A stretch of 40,070 nt of DNA from CAZIRF01 sp964541755. GTDB lineage: Bacteria; Spirochaetota; Spirochaetia; Treponematales; Breznakiellaceae. The position numbers and the translations under genes were made by a program. Positions within the stretch are counted from its first letter, which is position 1. Each line of letters starts with the position of its first letter. Below, piece after piece: positions 17,239-25,527 of the stretch. The stretch lies in the NCBI GenBank assembly GCA_964541755.1, contig CAZIRF010000027.1, positions 1-40,070 of the forward strand. Direction: 5' to 3'. Under the pieces are notes generated by a model. It had not been told where the DNA came from and did no database searches. It saw nothing but the letters and a program-made list of their open reading frames with translations.

Positions 17239-19134
17239 TTATTCGAGCTCCAGAATAATGTCCATGCCCTCGCTCACCGGGCTGCCTGCCTCGGGGTTCT
17301 GGCGGACAACCCACCCGCTACCCTCGATGCGAACGTTAATATCATTGCGCGCGAGGAGGGGCAGGAGCTGTTTTTTGGAAAGGCCCGTGAAATCGGGGAG
17401 GAGCTCCCCGATGCGCGGTACCGTGCTCCCCGAGAGCATGATGGTTCCGGGGTGTTTGACGCGGACACTTCGTCCGCGCTGGATGCCCAAGACGTCCACG
17501 AGGAAGCTTCCCGCCTCTTTTACCGCAGGGGCGGCTATCATGCTGCCAAAGATGGAATCGCTCTTGGGTTTGACGACAACCTGATAGACAATTATCTGCG
17601 GTTCATCCGCGGGGATAAAGCCAATGCAACTGGCTATGAAGTCATCCTTGGAGTAGGTCCCCGTTGTTTGATCAATGAGCTGCGCGGTTCCCGTTTTTAC
17701 CCCGATGCGTACGTCGCCTATATCGGCGCGGCGACCAATGCCCCCCGGGGCCAAGGAATGCTCCAGGCTTGCAAGCATGGTCTGTGCCGTCTCCTTCGAG
17801 ATGACTTGACGCCGCGCCTCGCTGGGGAAGCTGTGGGTTACCGTTCCCGTTGCATCGAGGGTCTTGGTTACCAGTCGCGGGCGTATCAGGATGCCTTCGT
17901 TGGCGATGGCACTTGCCGCTTGCATTATTTGAAGGGCCGAAACGGCGATTTCCTGACCAATGGCAATGGTTGGCTTGGAACGCAGCGACCAGCGATCGAC
18001 GGGGCGCAGGTAGCCAACCGATTCCCCCCCCAGCGGGATGTCGGTGCGCGAGCCGAAGCCGAAATCCCGAATGACGCGGTAGAGTGCTTCGGAGGTAACG
18101 GTGTCGGAGGCATAGGCTGTCCCGACATTGCAGGAGTAGGCGATAATCTGGTCGAGTTGCACCTGGCCGTGCCGGTTCAAACAGCTTAGTCCGATGGTTT
18201 CTCCATTAGGGGCGCTGCGGGAGTAGGTCCCGTCGCAGTACCAGCTGTCATGCGGGGTGATGCCTCCCAGATCGAGAATGGCTGCCAGGGAAAAAATCTT
18301 GAATACCGAACCCGGCTCGTACGCCCAGATCGAAGGCCGGTTGATGCGCATGTCTGCGCTCGAGGATCGGATGTCGTTGGGGTCGTAGTCGGGCAGGGAG
18401 ACCCAGGCGAGGATGTCGCCGCTGGCGCTGTCCATGGCCATCATCATCACCGCTTCGGCCTTGTTGTCTTTCATTGTCTGCCTGCTGATGGATTCCAGGC
18501 GATATTGAATTTCCGCGTCGATGGTAAGGAAGAGCTGCTTGCCCATACGTTCGCCCTCGGGGGCCGTCAAATCCCTGTCAAAGCTCAGTTCGACGCCCCC
18601 GAGCCCCTTGTTGTCATCCCCGACAAAGCCGACGACGTGCGAAGCGAGGGCCCCCTCGGGGTAGATGCGCGCGGCGATATTCTCGATGCCAACCCCGGGG
18701 AGCTTGCCTTCTGCGCGTGCGTGTGCAACCGCATCCCGCAGGGACTGGTCAACCCGCTTGCGCAGGTACATGAAGTCCCCCGGTGCAGACAGGATGCGTT
18801 CTGCCAAGTCTGTTGCATCTTCATCGACAAGCCCGGGAATTGCCACCAAAGAGGCGCAAAGGGCTGGAAGATCGCTTACCTCGGGTTTCCACAGGCTGAT
18901 ATTTGCCAGGGCGCTTTCCATGGCGAGGATGCGTCCATTGCGGTCGAGTATGGGGCCGCGTTCACCGCTCTCCCGGTGTATTGTGACCGGGCGCTGTTCG
19001 CTAAAGAGCATGATTTTCCCGTAGCGAAAAATTACAAAGGATAGAAAGACAATTTGAAGGGCAATGACAAGCAGGAGTCTCCATCGGGCGGGAGGAGGGC
19101 TCGTTTCGCTGCGGGGCTCAAAGGATTGTCTCAT
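17239..19134 (-). CDS. Class B penicillin-binding protein (FtsI-type) with PASTA domain
   Basis: This 631-residue peptidoglycan transpeptidase is anchored by one helix (about 19-38). A PBP dimerisation domain (about 50-190; GERGPILDRNGRILA) precedes the transpeptidase domain with the active Ser in SVFK (S276-K279), SCN (334-336) and KTG (480-482), all intact. One PASTA domain closes the protein (about 573-631). The arrangement fits division or sporulation-type FtsI/SpoVD proteins and septal wall synthesis. The start at 19134 overlaps the signal peptidase stop (ATGA); the 22 in-frame codons upstream belong to that other gene. It should be inhibited by beta-lactams. The genomic context (signal peptidase, MptE-like protein, divergent M23 protein) is envelope assembly rather than the classical division cluster. 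Confidence 0.95.
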   Translation of the reverse strand: MRQSFEPRSETSPPPARWRLLLVIALQIVFLSFVIFRYGKIMLFSEQRPVTIHRESGERGPILDRNGRILAMESALANISLWKPEVSDLPALCASLVAIPGLVDEDATDLAERILSAPGDFMYLRKRVDQSLRDAVAHARAEGKLPGVGIENIAARIYPEGALASHVVGFVGDDNKGLGGVELSFDRDLTAPEGERMGKQLFLTIDAEIQYRLESISRQTMKDNKAEAVMMMAMDSASGDILAWVSLPDYDPNDIRSSSADMRINRPSIWAYEPGSVFKIFSLAAILDLGGITPHDSWYCDGTYSRSAPNGETIGLSCLNRHGQVQLDQIIAYSCNVGTAYASDTVTSEALYRVIRDFGFGSRTDIPLGGESVGYLRPVDRWSLRSKPTIAIGQEIAVSALQIMQAASAIANEGILIRPRLVTKTLDATGTVTHSFPSEARRQVISKETAQTMLASLEHSLAPGGIGRRADIGDVRIGVKTGTAQLIDQTTGTYSKDDFIASCIGFIPADEPQIIVYQVVVKPKSDSIFGSMIAAPAVKEAGSFLVDVLGIQRGRSVRVKHPGTIMLSGSTVPRIGELLPDFTGLSKKQLLPLLARNDINVRIEGSGWVVRQNPEAGSPVSEGMDIILELE

Positions 19135-19565
19135 CGGCGGTTCAACACCTTGCCCTGGACAGCACTGACGGGCAGCGGGCCATAGGAGCGTGAATCCCAT
19201 GAGGCGGCGCTGTTGTCGCCCAAGAGAATAATGGCGTCCGGCGGGGGGCTGTCGAAGCGAGGATCACGGTCCCGGTGGGTAAGGGCACAGCGTTTGATGG
19301 CGATGCGTCCATCGGGGGCGGTGAATACGAGAATCTCCCCGCGTCGGGGTTCCTGCCAGTGTAGTGCGTAGCGATTGAAAAAGGGGATCCGCAGGCCATA
19401 GGCGAGGCGGTTTACCAAAATAATGCTTCCCGATTCGATAGCAGGCGACATCGAGTTGCCCACAGCAATCATGATATCAAAGGCGCAGGCCTTGAGGACT
19501 ATGGCCAGAGAAAAGGCCAATAGCATGGGGGTATGTATGCCCTTTGAAATCCGTCGCACTTTCAT
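19131..19565 (-). CDS. Signal peptidase I (S26 family), short form
   Basis: This 144-residue membrane protease has one N-terminal helix (about 12-30), then the catalytic Ser in GNSMSP (S38) and the general-base Lys in RIAIKRC (K91). Box E is LGDNSAASWDSRSYGPL, with GDN and SxDSR complete. It removes signal peptides from exported proteins outside the membrane. It is much shorter than E. coli LepB (324) but typical of minimal bacterial forms. The ATG at 19565 is chosen because the start of the catalytic helix follows at once. An upstream in-frame ATG (MALYSRAM) falls inside the promoter. There is no Shine-Dalgarno: the -10 TATACT ends 8 bases before the ATG, so the mRNA is probably leaderless. 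It is first in a three-gene envelope operon. Confidence 0.9.
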   Translation of the reverse strand: MKVRRISKGIHTPMLLAFSLAIVLKACAFDIMIAVGNSMSPAIESGSIILVNRLAYGLRIPFFNRYALHWQEPRRGEILVFTAPDGRIAIKRCALTHRDRDPRFDSPPPDAIILLGDNSAASWDSRSYGPLPVSAVQGKVLNRR

Positions 19566-19573
19566 AGCTCGTG

Positions 19574-19602
19574 AGTATAATGCCATAGCCTGATTGTGTC
19601 GA
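19574..19602 (-). promoter_or_regulatory. Promoter of the signal peptidase operon, overlapping a divergent -10
   Basis: Reading leftward: TCGACA (19602-19597), 17 bases, TATACT (19579-19574). On the plus strand TATAAT (19576-19581) overlaps it and is the likely -10 of the LysM/M23 gene, so the two promoters probably exclude each other. Confidence 0.6.
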
Positions 19603-19613
19603 TAAAGGAGATC

Positions 19614-20729
19614 ATGCAGGATCTTTTGAAGGCCCAGAATGTCGCCAAGCGACCCCGGCTGCACACAAATACCGAACGTCCCTTGCTCCTGGCCAAGGCC
19701 GCCACTACCCGCTGCCCGGCAAGCCGCAAGATGGAGAACCATATACGACCGGCTTCCTGGCTGCGTACCCACCCGCTTGTTCGCCGGGGAATTCTTGTAG
19801 CAAGCCTTTTTTGTGTCTTTTCTCCCTTCGCCGTGGTACCCTTTGTGCTCAAACTCAATACCCTGCCCGAAAACCTTACCCTCGATTTGGGCGGGAACGG
19901 TGGCTCGCTCAATCAGCGGGCCATGCTGGCCTATGCCGGGCTCGCCGATCGCGAACTGGAGCACATAGACAGCGGTGACGGTTTTTCCCTCGATATTTCC
20001 GAGACTTTTCGCGCCGATCCTTACAAAGTAAACAAGGGCGACACCGTGTCGACGATAGCAGCCCGAAATAATCTTTCCATAGATTCGATTATAAGTTTGA
20101 ACAAATTGGCCAACGTCAAGCGCCTATACGTCGGTCAGACGATACGTATCCCCAATATGGACGGGATTGCACATACCGTGACAAAAGGCGAGACCTTGGG
20201 CGGTATTGCCAAGGCTCAGGGCGTGCCAATCGAGGCCATTCTCGACGCAAACGACCTCGAGACCGATGTCCTCACGGTGGGGATGAGCCTGTTCATACCC
20301 GGGGCGCGCATGCGCCGCGATGAACTCAAGATGGCTATGGGGGAATTCTTCATCCGTCCGATTCCCGGTCGGCTTACCAGCGGCTTCGGTTGGCGTAACG
20401 ATCCCTTTACGGGGCAGCGGAGCTATCACAACGGTATCGATATTTCCGCGCGACGGGGAACGCCTGTCAAGGCGGGGATGGATGGCCGCGTATCTTCTTT
20501 GGGTACCAATGGGGTCTTTGGCAATTACATAATCATGAGCCACTCGGGGGGCTATCAGACTTTATACGCACACCTCCATACGCGTTCGGTAAAGAAGGGA
20601 CAGTACGTCTTGCAGGGGAGTGTCATAGGTGGTGTCGGCTCGACTGGGCGCAGTACCGGGCCGCACTTGCATTTCTCGGTGTACCGGAACGGGCGAGCCA
20701 TCAACCCTTTGCAGTTCATTACGCGGTAA
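19614..20729 (+). CDS. LysM and M23 peptidase protein (cell-wall hydrolase)
   Basis: This 371-residue protein has a cytoplasmic or membrane-proximal N-terminus, one helix (about 57-79), two LysM domains (about 137-181 and 186-230; each with a VxKGDT/ETLxxIA pattern) and an M23 peptidase domain (about 255-365). Zinc ligands are intact: H272 and D276 in YHNGIDIS, H320 in YAHLH and H351 in GPHLHFSV. It should bind peptidoglycan and cut peptide cross-links in the periplasm. ATG 19614 follows AAAGGAG at short spacing. An upstream GTG (19596) lacks a ribosome site. It is divergent from the signal peptidase-PBP operon, giving an envelope gene neighbourhood. Confidence 0.93.
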   Translation: MQDLLKAQNVAKRPRLHTNTERPLLLAKAATTRCPASRKMENHIRPASWLRTHPLVRRGILVASLFCVFSPFAVVPFVLKLNTLPENLTLDLGGNGGSLNQRAMLAYAGLADRELEHIDSGDGFSLDISETFRADPYKVNKGDTVSTIAARNNLSIDSIISLNKLANVKRLYVGQTIRIPNMDGIAHTVTKGETLGGIAKAQGVPIEAILDANDLETDVLTVGMSLFIPGARMRRDELKMAMGEFFIRPIPGRLTSGFGWRNDPFTGQRSYHNGIDISARRGTPVKAGMDGRVSSLGTNGVFGNYIIMSHSGGYQTLYAHLHTRSVKKGQYVLQGSVIGGVGSTGRSTGPHLHFSVYRNGRAINPLQFITR

Positions 20730-20742
20730 TTTTTCGGGGCCG

Positions 20743-20765
20743 ATACCCCGTTCTTGGCGGGGTAT
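20743..20765 (+). terminator. Weak terminator after the M23 gene
   Basis: An 8-bp stem (ATACCCCG with CGGGGTAT) and a 7-base loop begin 14 bases past the stop. Only a short T-rich tail follows. Confidence 0.5.
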
Positions 20766-20795
20766 TTCAACAAGAGGACCTGTTAATGGTTTTAC

Positions 20796-20825
20796 TTGCA
20801 TACAAAGACCTGCCCATGCTATAAC
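20796..20825 (+). promoter_or_regulatory. Promoter of the 39-residue peptide gene
   Basis: TTGCAT (20796-20801), 18 bases, TATAAC (20820-20825), with TGC before the -10 making it extended. Transcription would start about 20 bases before the ATG at 20852. Confidence 0.6.
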
Positions 20826-20851
20826 TGTGGGTAGATTTTGGGGGGATACTG

Positions 20852-20971
20852 ATGAGAAAACTGGTACTCATTCTGGTTGCACTGATTGCTGTTGCAACCT
20901 TTATTCGGGCGTATCAAATACCCGAAGACATGCAAAGTGTGCAGATTCAAGAAGCGGCGATAGAGCTTTGA
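20852..20971 (+). CDS. Small membrane or secreted peptide, 39 residues, unknown
   Basis: This gene encodes a peptide starting MRKLVLILVALIAVATFIRA, which is a classic short signal or single-helix segment. An acidic, polar tail (YQIPEDMQSVQIQEAAIEL) follows. The ATG is preceded by a purine-rich ribosome site (GGGGGGA, 20840-20846). The gene has its own extended -10 promoter upstream and a strong intrinsic terminator 47 bases downstream, so the whole unit is a transcript of about 210 bases. This arrangement supports a true gene. It could be a small inner-membrane regulator, a toxin-like peptide or a secreted peptide with possible cleavage after IRA. The alternative is that the RNA, not the peptide, is functional. 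I do not recognise a family. Confidence 0.65.
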   Translation: MRKLVLILVALIAVATFIRAYQIPEDMQSVQIQEAAIEL

Positions 20972-21017
20972 AAAAGGTGCCATGGGGCATCCATAGCCGC
21001 AGCCTGATCGAATGTCG

Positions 21018-21044
21018 AGCCGCCCGTTCCGGGGTGGCTTTTTT
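21018..21044 (+). terminator. Strong intrinsic terminator after the 39-residue peptide gene
   Basis: The stem AGCCGCCC pairs with GGGTGGCT (one G-U pair) around a six-base loop and is followed by six T in a row. Confidence 0.85.
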
Positions 21045-21104
21045 ATTTGCCGGATATCAACACCGGTCGTACGAGATGAAAAATACCTTTTTGAATTGGT
21101 CTAC

Positions 21105-21133
21105 TTGCTAGCTGGCGACTCTGTGTATACAAT
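21105..21133 (+). promoter_or_regulatory. Promoter for the zinc-ribbon gene
   Basis: TTGCTA (21105-21110), 17 bases, TACAAT (21128-21133). The -10 ends 10 bases before the ATG at 21144, giving almost no leader. Confidence 0.5.
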
Positions 21134-21143
21134 ACCAGTCAAG

Positions 21144-21395
21144 ATGTCATGCATCGCTGATCCTGGTCAAAAGCCGGCCAGCTGTCCCCATTGCGGGATG
21201 GAAGTGGATGTTCTCTTTTTGTACTGTCCGTATTGTGGGCAGCCTCTGGAAACGACAGCGCCCTTCAAGACCCTGGCGAATCGGGCCTTTTCCCGGCGGG
21301 TTTCTGCCTCTGCAGATCTCGTTCGTGAGCATCTCGATGAGCTGGATGAACGACTGTCGATAATCGAACACGATATTGATGTCCTGGTGCGCTAG
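21144..21395 (+). CDS. Small zinc-ribbon protein
   Basis: This 83-residue protein has two CPxCG knuckles, C14-C17 (CPHCG) and C28-C31 (CPYCG), which form a zinc ribbon. A helical, acidic C-terminus (about 57-83; LVREHLDELDERLSIIEHDI) could form a coiled coil. The start is placed at ATG 21144, right after the promoter. The longer open frame upstream crosses the preceding terminator and promoter. No Shine-Dalgarno is visible. It lies 27 bases before the deacetylase-like gene and is probably cotranscribed with it. Proteins of this type usually bind other proteins or nucleic acid; no specific role can be given. Confidence 0.75.
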   Translation: MSCIADPGQKPASCPHCGMEVDVLFLYCPYCGQPLETTAPFKTLANRAFSRRVSASADLVREHLDELDERLSIIEHDIDVLVR

Positions 21396-21422
21396 ATCTG
21401 CCGGGATCATCCGAGGGAGCCG

Positions 21423-23720
21423 ATGAAAAAAGCCCTGTCCTTCCCGCTTTTCTTCCTTTTATCCATTATGTCTCTGCCGGCCCAGGTTTCCTTCGGGGAG
21501 CTTTCCCTCTCCGATGACAACCGGCTCCTTTTTGCTGCGGAATCCCGTGCCCGGGGTGGTCGGGTGGAGTCGGCCCTCGTCCTTGCCAAGCTCGATTCTT
21601 CGCGTCTGCGGCTTTTGACCGCCAGCGCTGCCCATTTGGAATATCTGTCCGAAACCCGCGAGGTGCAGCTGCGCAATTCATTCGCCCTGCAGCGTATCCC
21701 GCTTGAGGGGGGGCTGCCAAAAACCGTACAGGCCTTTCCCGGCTTTGAGGAGGGGGTGGTTCCATCGCTCTCTGTTATGGATCAAGTTCTCCCTTCGCCG
21801 GATGGGGCCTGGTTGTTGCGTCTTGAACCCAGTTCCGGGGCCCTGGGGCGTCTTGTTCTTATCGATATCAAAACGGGCAGTTCCCGCCTTGTCGCCGAGG
21901 GCCTTGAACGCCCCGGCCGCTTTTTCCCGGCAAGCTGGAGCCCCGATTCCCGACTTTTTGTCTATGCGCGCGAGGGAGCCCTCTATTATCTCTCCCTTGA
22001 TTCCGGCAATCGGCCGGCTATCGCAGAGCGTTACCGTCTCATTGGCGAGGGCCAAATCAACAGCCTTGAGTGGGGGCGGAATGGCGATTTCTATTACCTT
22101 CGGGACAACGCCATTTACCGCGTTCATGCTTCCGTTCTCTTTGCACGAGCCCTCTATGCGAGTTTTATAGAAGTCGGGACCCTCGCCGGCAAAATCCCCT
22201 TTTCTTTTGATCCGCAGTTTGATCGGTTCTGGCCTGCCCCCGACAGCTCTTCAATCCTCCTGTCCAAGGGAGGGACGACGCTCTTCTGGTTTCCCCTTGC
22301 GTCTCAAGAAGAAACCCGGGGCAAGATACGCGACGAGGCAGCCCTCTATCCCTGTTTGGTTCTTCCTTCTTGGGGCTCCGATTTGAGTGTAATCCAGTCG
22401 GATAGCGGTATTGTCACCCTGCTTCTGCGTCCGGTAAACGGGTCGCAGAATGCAACGCGGGCATGGCGTCTGGCAAATGGCGCAAACAACACCAAGGTGT
22501 TTCATCCCCTCGATGTTCCCGCGTTCAAGGGGGCGGCCCTGTCTCCCGCGGGAAATCAACTCCTTCTGTGGGGTGACGGCGGCCTTGAGCTCTGGGACTA
22601 CATCAACTGGAAAGCGGTGGGGACTATCAGTACAAAACCCTGTTTTCATGCGGCGTGGACGAGCAATGAAGACTTGGTGATGGCCGATGCCGCCTTTATT
22701 GAGTACCGCAGTTTGGCCGGTGCGCGGCGTGTCCTGTCTCTGGCTCGGGCCGAGGAGTATGCGTTCGAGGAAGATAGTGGGGCAATTCTTGCAAAAACCG
22801 GCAACACTTGGTATCGGACTGATGGAAAAACTCCCTGGACCGTGCAGAATTCTGTAAGGGCTCAGGAGCGAAAAACCGGCAATATGCGCTATCGGGTGTA
22901 CTTGGAAAAACAGCCCTCCGGGCCCTATCGCAATCTTCCCATGTTGCGGCAGGTGGATTCTGTAGGGACGCGCGCCCTTGTTCGCCGCCCCCTGCATGAC
23001 TGGGACGAGTCAAGTGCAGACGCAGCTGCCCCGGAGCCGGCAGACAATGGCCTCCTTTTTTCGCACGGATTGCGTCAGGGCAGGCGGGAAGTGGCGATCA
23101 CCTTTGATGTGAGCGATGATGCCGAGGGCCTGCAATATGTGCTCTCTGTCCTGGAGCGCTACGGCCTTCGTGCGACCTTCTTTCTGGGCGGAGAGTTTAT
23201 CCGTCGCCACCCGGGCTCTGCGAAGGATATTGCCGATCTTGGCCATGAATGCGCCTCGCTCTTTTTCGCAAACATGGACTTTTTCGATTCGCGCTATCAC
23301 ATCGATGGCGAATTCGTGAAACGCGGCCTCGCGCGAAACGAGGACGACTTCTACAATGCGACCGGCCACGAACTCAGTCTCCTGTGGCATCCCCCCTGGT
23401 ACAATTCGATGCCGGCGATTGAGAAAGCCGCCAAGGACGTGGGGTATACGACCGTGGGGCGCGATGTGGAGCCCTTTGATTGGGTGAGTTGGCGCAGTAC
23501 GCGCTTGGCTTCGATTCGCTACCTTACTGCCAGCGAAATTGTCGATCGGGTTCTCGCCGAAAAGCGTCCCGGTTCCATAATCCCGGTGCGGCTGGGGCGC
23601 AATCCGGGCGGGCGCGACGATTACTTCTTCCACCGTTTGGATGTGCTTCTCGATGCCCTTTTAAGTGCGGGGTATGAAGTCGTTCCGGTATCAAGACTGA
23701 TAGATCAGGCCCGCCGATAA
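21423..23720 (+). CDS. Exported protein: beta-propeller-like region plus NodB-like domain
   Basis: This 765-residue protein begins with a signal peptide (MKKALSFPLFFLLSIMSLPA). Residues of about 80-500 contain repeated strand motifs typical of TolB/WD-like propellers (WSPDSRLFVYAREGALYYLS; LSPAGNQLLLWGDGGLELWD). The C-terminal 210 residues form a NodB/polysaccharide-deacetylase fold: VAITFDVSDD (D562), LERYGLRATFFLGGEFIRRH, and a proline-rich loop WHPPWY. The motif that normally supplies two metal histidines (HxxxH after GHE) reads GHECASLFFAN, without them, and the Arg of RPPY is His. Activity as a deacetylase is therefore doubtful. GAGGGAG precedes the ATG. Likely periplasmic. It may bind glycans or use a different metal site. 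Confidence 0.85.
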   Translation: MKKALSFPLFFLLSIMSLPAQVSFGELSLSDDNRLLFAAESRARGGRVESALVLAKLDSSRLRLLTASAAHLEYLSETREVQLRNSFALQRIPLEGGLPKTVQAFPGFEEGVVPSLSVMDQVLPSPDGAWLLRLEPSSGALGRLVLIDIKTGSSRLVAEGLERPGRFFPASWSPDSRLFVYAREGALYYLSLDSGNRPAIAERYRLIGEGQINSLEWGRNGDFYYLRDNAIYRVHASVLFARALYASFIEVGTLAGKIPFSFDPQFDRFWPAPDSSSILLSKGGTTLFWFPLASQEETRGKIRDEAALYPCLVLPSWGSDLSVIQSDSGIVTLLLRPVNGSQNATRAWRLANGANNTKVFHPLDVPAFKGAALSPAGNQLLLWGDGGLELWDYINWKAVGTISTKPCFHAAWTSNEDLVMADAAFIEYRSLAGARRVLSLARAEEYAFEEDSGAILAKTGNTWYRTDGKTPWTVQNSVRAQERKTGNMRYRVYLEKQPSGPYRNLPMLRQVDSVGTRALVRRPLHDWDESSADAAAPEPADNGLLFSHGLRQGRREVAITFDVSDDAEGLQYVLSVLERYGLRATFFLGGEFIRRHPGSAKDIADLGHECASLFFANMDFFDSRYHIDGEFVKRGLARNEDDFYNATGHELSLLWHPPWYNSMPAIEKAAKDVGYTTVGRDVEPFDWVSWRSTRLASIRYLTASEIVDRVLAEKRPGSIIPVRLGRNPGGRDDYFFHRLDVLLDALLSAGYEVVPVSRLIDQARR

Positions 23721-23757
23721 CACGGTGCACGCCGCAGTGCAGGGTTTGTGGCTGAAA

Positions 23758-23791
23758 AAAGCCCCCGGTCCTCGAAAGGCCCGGGGGCTTT
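23758..23791. terminator. Bidirectional terminator between the NodB-like gene and asnS
   Basis: An 11-bp stem (AAAGCCCCCGG and its complement) encloses a loop with a second small stem. The plus strand ends in TTT and the minus strand in six T. Confidence 0.85.
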
Positions 23792-23839
23792 GCAATTGAG
23801 TGCCTGCGTACATACGGGCACGCAGCCCCATGAAGGGTC

Positions 23840-25237
23840 TTAGAAGTCCGCGAGGCCCGGGGCGCGCGGGTAGGGGATGACGTCGCGTATGTTGGTCATG
23901 CCGGTGACGTAGAGCATGAGGCGCTCGAAACCCAGCCCGAAGCCCGCATGAGGTACGGTGCCGTAGCGGCGCAGGTCCAGGTACCACCAGTAGTCTTCGC
24001 TCCTGAGTCCCAATTCAGCCAGGCGCGCTTCGAGTTTTTCAAGGCTCTCTTCACGCTCCGAGCCCCCGATTATCTCGCCCAGACGCGGGACGAGGACGTC
24101 CATGGCACGGACGGTCTTCCCATCGTCGTTCTGCTTCATGTAGAAGGCCTTGATCTCCTTGGGGTAGTCGTGAACGATGACCGGCCCCTTGGCGACCACC
24201 TCGCTCAAGTACTTCTCGTGCTCGCTCTGCAGGTCGCAGCCCCAAAAGGGCTTGAACTCGAAGGCATCTGCGTTCTTTTCCAGTTCGCGAATGGCATCGG
24301 TGTAGGGCATGCGGGTAAAGGCCTTGTCGCGAACGAGGGTGAGGGTCTCGATAATCCCGGGCTGGATGCGCTGGTCGAAGAACTCGAGGTCCTCGCGGCA
24401 CTCGTCCAGGGCCACCGAGAAGAGGTGCTTGAGGAAGGCCTCGGCGAGGTCCATGTCGTCCTCGAGGCGCGCAAAGGCAATTTCGGGCTCGATCATCCAG
24501 AACTCGGAAAGGTGGCGGGTTGTGTTGGAGTTCTCCGCGCGGAAGGTGGGGCCAAAGGTGTAGATGCGCGAGAGGGCCGTGGCGTAGGTCTCGCCCTCGA
24601 GCTGGCCCGATACCGTGAGGAAGCTCTTTTTCCCGAAGAAGTCGCGCTCCCAATCGACGACCTTGCCGCCCTTGGCGATGGCATCGACATCCAGGGTCGT
24701 CACCTGGAACATGGCCCCGGCGCCTTCACAGTCGCTGGCCGTGATAATAGGGGTGTGTACGTAGTTGAAGCCGTGTTTTTGGAAGAACTCGTGGATTGCG
24801 AAGGACATCCGGCTGCGCACGCGGGCAACGGCCGCGAAGGTGTTCGTTCTGGGCCGCAGGTGGGCAATTTCGCGCAAGAACTCGAAGGAGTGTCTCTTTT
24901 TTTGCAGGGGATAGCTGTCTGCGGGGGCTGGGCCCAGGAGTACGAGGCGCTTTACCTCGATTTCTGCCGACTGCCCCTTTGCGGGGGAGACGACGAGGGT
25001 CCCGTATGCCTCGAGGGAGGCGCCGGTACCGGCTTCCTTGAGAGCTGCCAGGGTATCCCGATCGGCGAGCTTCTCGCTGTCGATGGTCAACTGGATGCTG
25101 CGAAAGCAGGAGCCGTCGTTGAGCTCGATGAATGATATGTTGCGGGTTTCGCGCTTGGTTCGCACCCAGCCGCGCGCGCATACTTCCTGCCCCTCGGGGG
25201 CAAGGGCCAACAGTTCCTTGACAAGCGGTGTTTTCAT
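23840..25237 (-). CDS. asnS: Asparaginyl-tRNA synthetase
   Basis: This 465-residue class IIb synthetase charges tRNA-Asn. Its length matches E. coli AsnS (466). An N-terminal OB-fold anticodon-binding domain (about 1-115; VCARGWVRTKRETRNISFIEL) leads into the catalytic domain. Motif 2 is TFGPTFRAENSNTTRHLSEF; motif 3 is GFGLGFERLMLYVTGMTNIRD, ending in PYPRAPG. The start ATG 25237 gives the family N-terminus (MKTPLVKELL). No Shine-Dalgarno is present, and TATACT ends 9 bases upstream, so translation is probably from a leaderless mRNA. It is a single-gene unit with a shared terminator downstream. Confidence 0.97.
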   Translation of the reverse strand: MKTPLVKELLALAPEGQEVCARGWVRTKRETRNISFIELNDGSCFRSIQLTIDSEKLADRDTLAALKEAGTGASLEAYGTLVVSPAKGQSAEIEVKRLVLLGPAPADSYPLQKKRHSFEFLREIAHLRPRTNTFAAVARVRSRMSFAIHEFFQKHGFNYVHTPIITASDCEGAGAMFQVTTLDVDAIAKGGKVVDWERDFFGKKSFLTVSGQLEGETYATALSRIYTFGPTFRAENSNTTRHLSEFWMIEPEIAFARLEDDMDLAEAFLKHLFSVALDECREDLEFFDQRIQPGIIETLTLVRDKAFTRMPYTDAIRELEKNADAFEFKPFWGCDLQSEHEKYLSEVVAKGPVIVHDYPKEIKAFYMKQNDDGKTVRAMDVLVPRLGEIIGGSEREESLEKLEARLAELGLRSEDYWWYLDLRRYGTVPHAGFGLGFERLMLYVTGMTNIRDVIPYPRAPGLADF

Positions 25238-25246
25238 GGTGCGGGA

Positions 25247-25276
25247 AGTATACCCTTTGGCGGGCAATCTGGTCAA
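25247..25276 (-). promoter_or_regulatory. Promoter of asnS
   Basis: Reading leftward: TTGACC (25276-25271), 18 bases, TATACT (25252-25247). The start of transcription falls within about 3 bases of the ATG. Confidence 0.7.
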
Positions 25277-25350
25277 AGGTTGTTGCCTCTGGCGGGCATT
25301 TTTTCACGGCTTGCTGCTCAGCAGATCGTGGTTTCGATTTCACATCCTTG

Positions 25351-25387
25351 AAAAAAAGAGGCCACCGTCACAATAGTGACAGTGGCC
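25351..25387 (-). terminator. Intrinsic terminator of the EF-G-like gene
   Basis: On the minus strand a 12-bp stem with one U-G pair (GGCCACTGTCAC with GTGACGGTGGCC) and a 4-base loop are followed by TCTTTTTTT. It lies about 140 bases past the stop codon. That 140-base 3' leader-out region (25388-25527) shows only short GC inverted repeats and no credible gene. Confidence 0.9.
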
Positions 25388-25527
25388 CCTACCTCCTTTT
25401 TCTCCCGCAGGATAATGGGTTGCGGGCCCCATTATGGAAGACCCCTCTGGAGGAGGGGGCCATGGTTCAATCTTGTGTGTGCGATGTGCAGCCCGGCCAA
25501 AACCGGACCGACAAGGGCATCAAGCCA

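Noticed and set aside
18250..19044. Long open frame opposite the PBP gene
   Set aside because: It is antisense to a protein with intact catalytic motifs and arises from GC-rich codon bias.
23948..25135. 395-codon frame opposite asnS
   Set aside because: Mirror frame of a clear synthetase; no recognisable features of its own.
5938..25350. Repeated CACATCCTTGA near 5939 and 25340
   Set aside because: Short 11-base matches are expected by chance at this window size, and the contexts differ.
25345..25440. Minus-strand frame of about 31 codons downstream of the EF-G-like gene, with C-H-Y-C
   Set aside because: It runs through the terminator stem and lacks a suitably spaced ribosome site.
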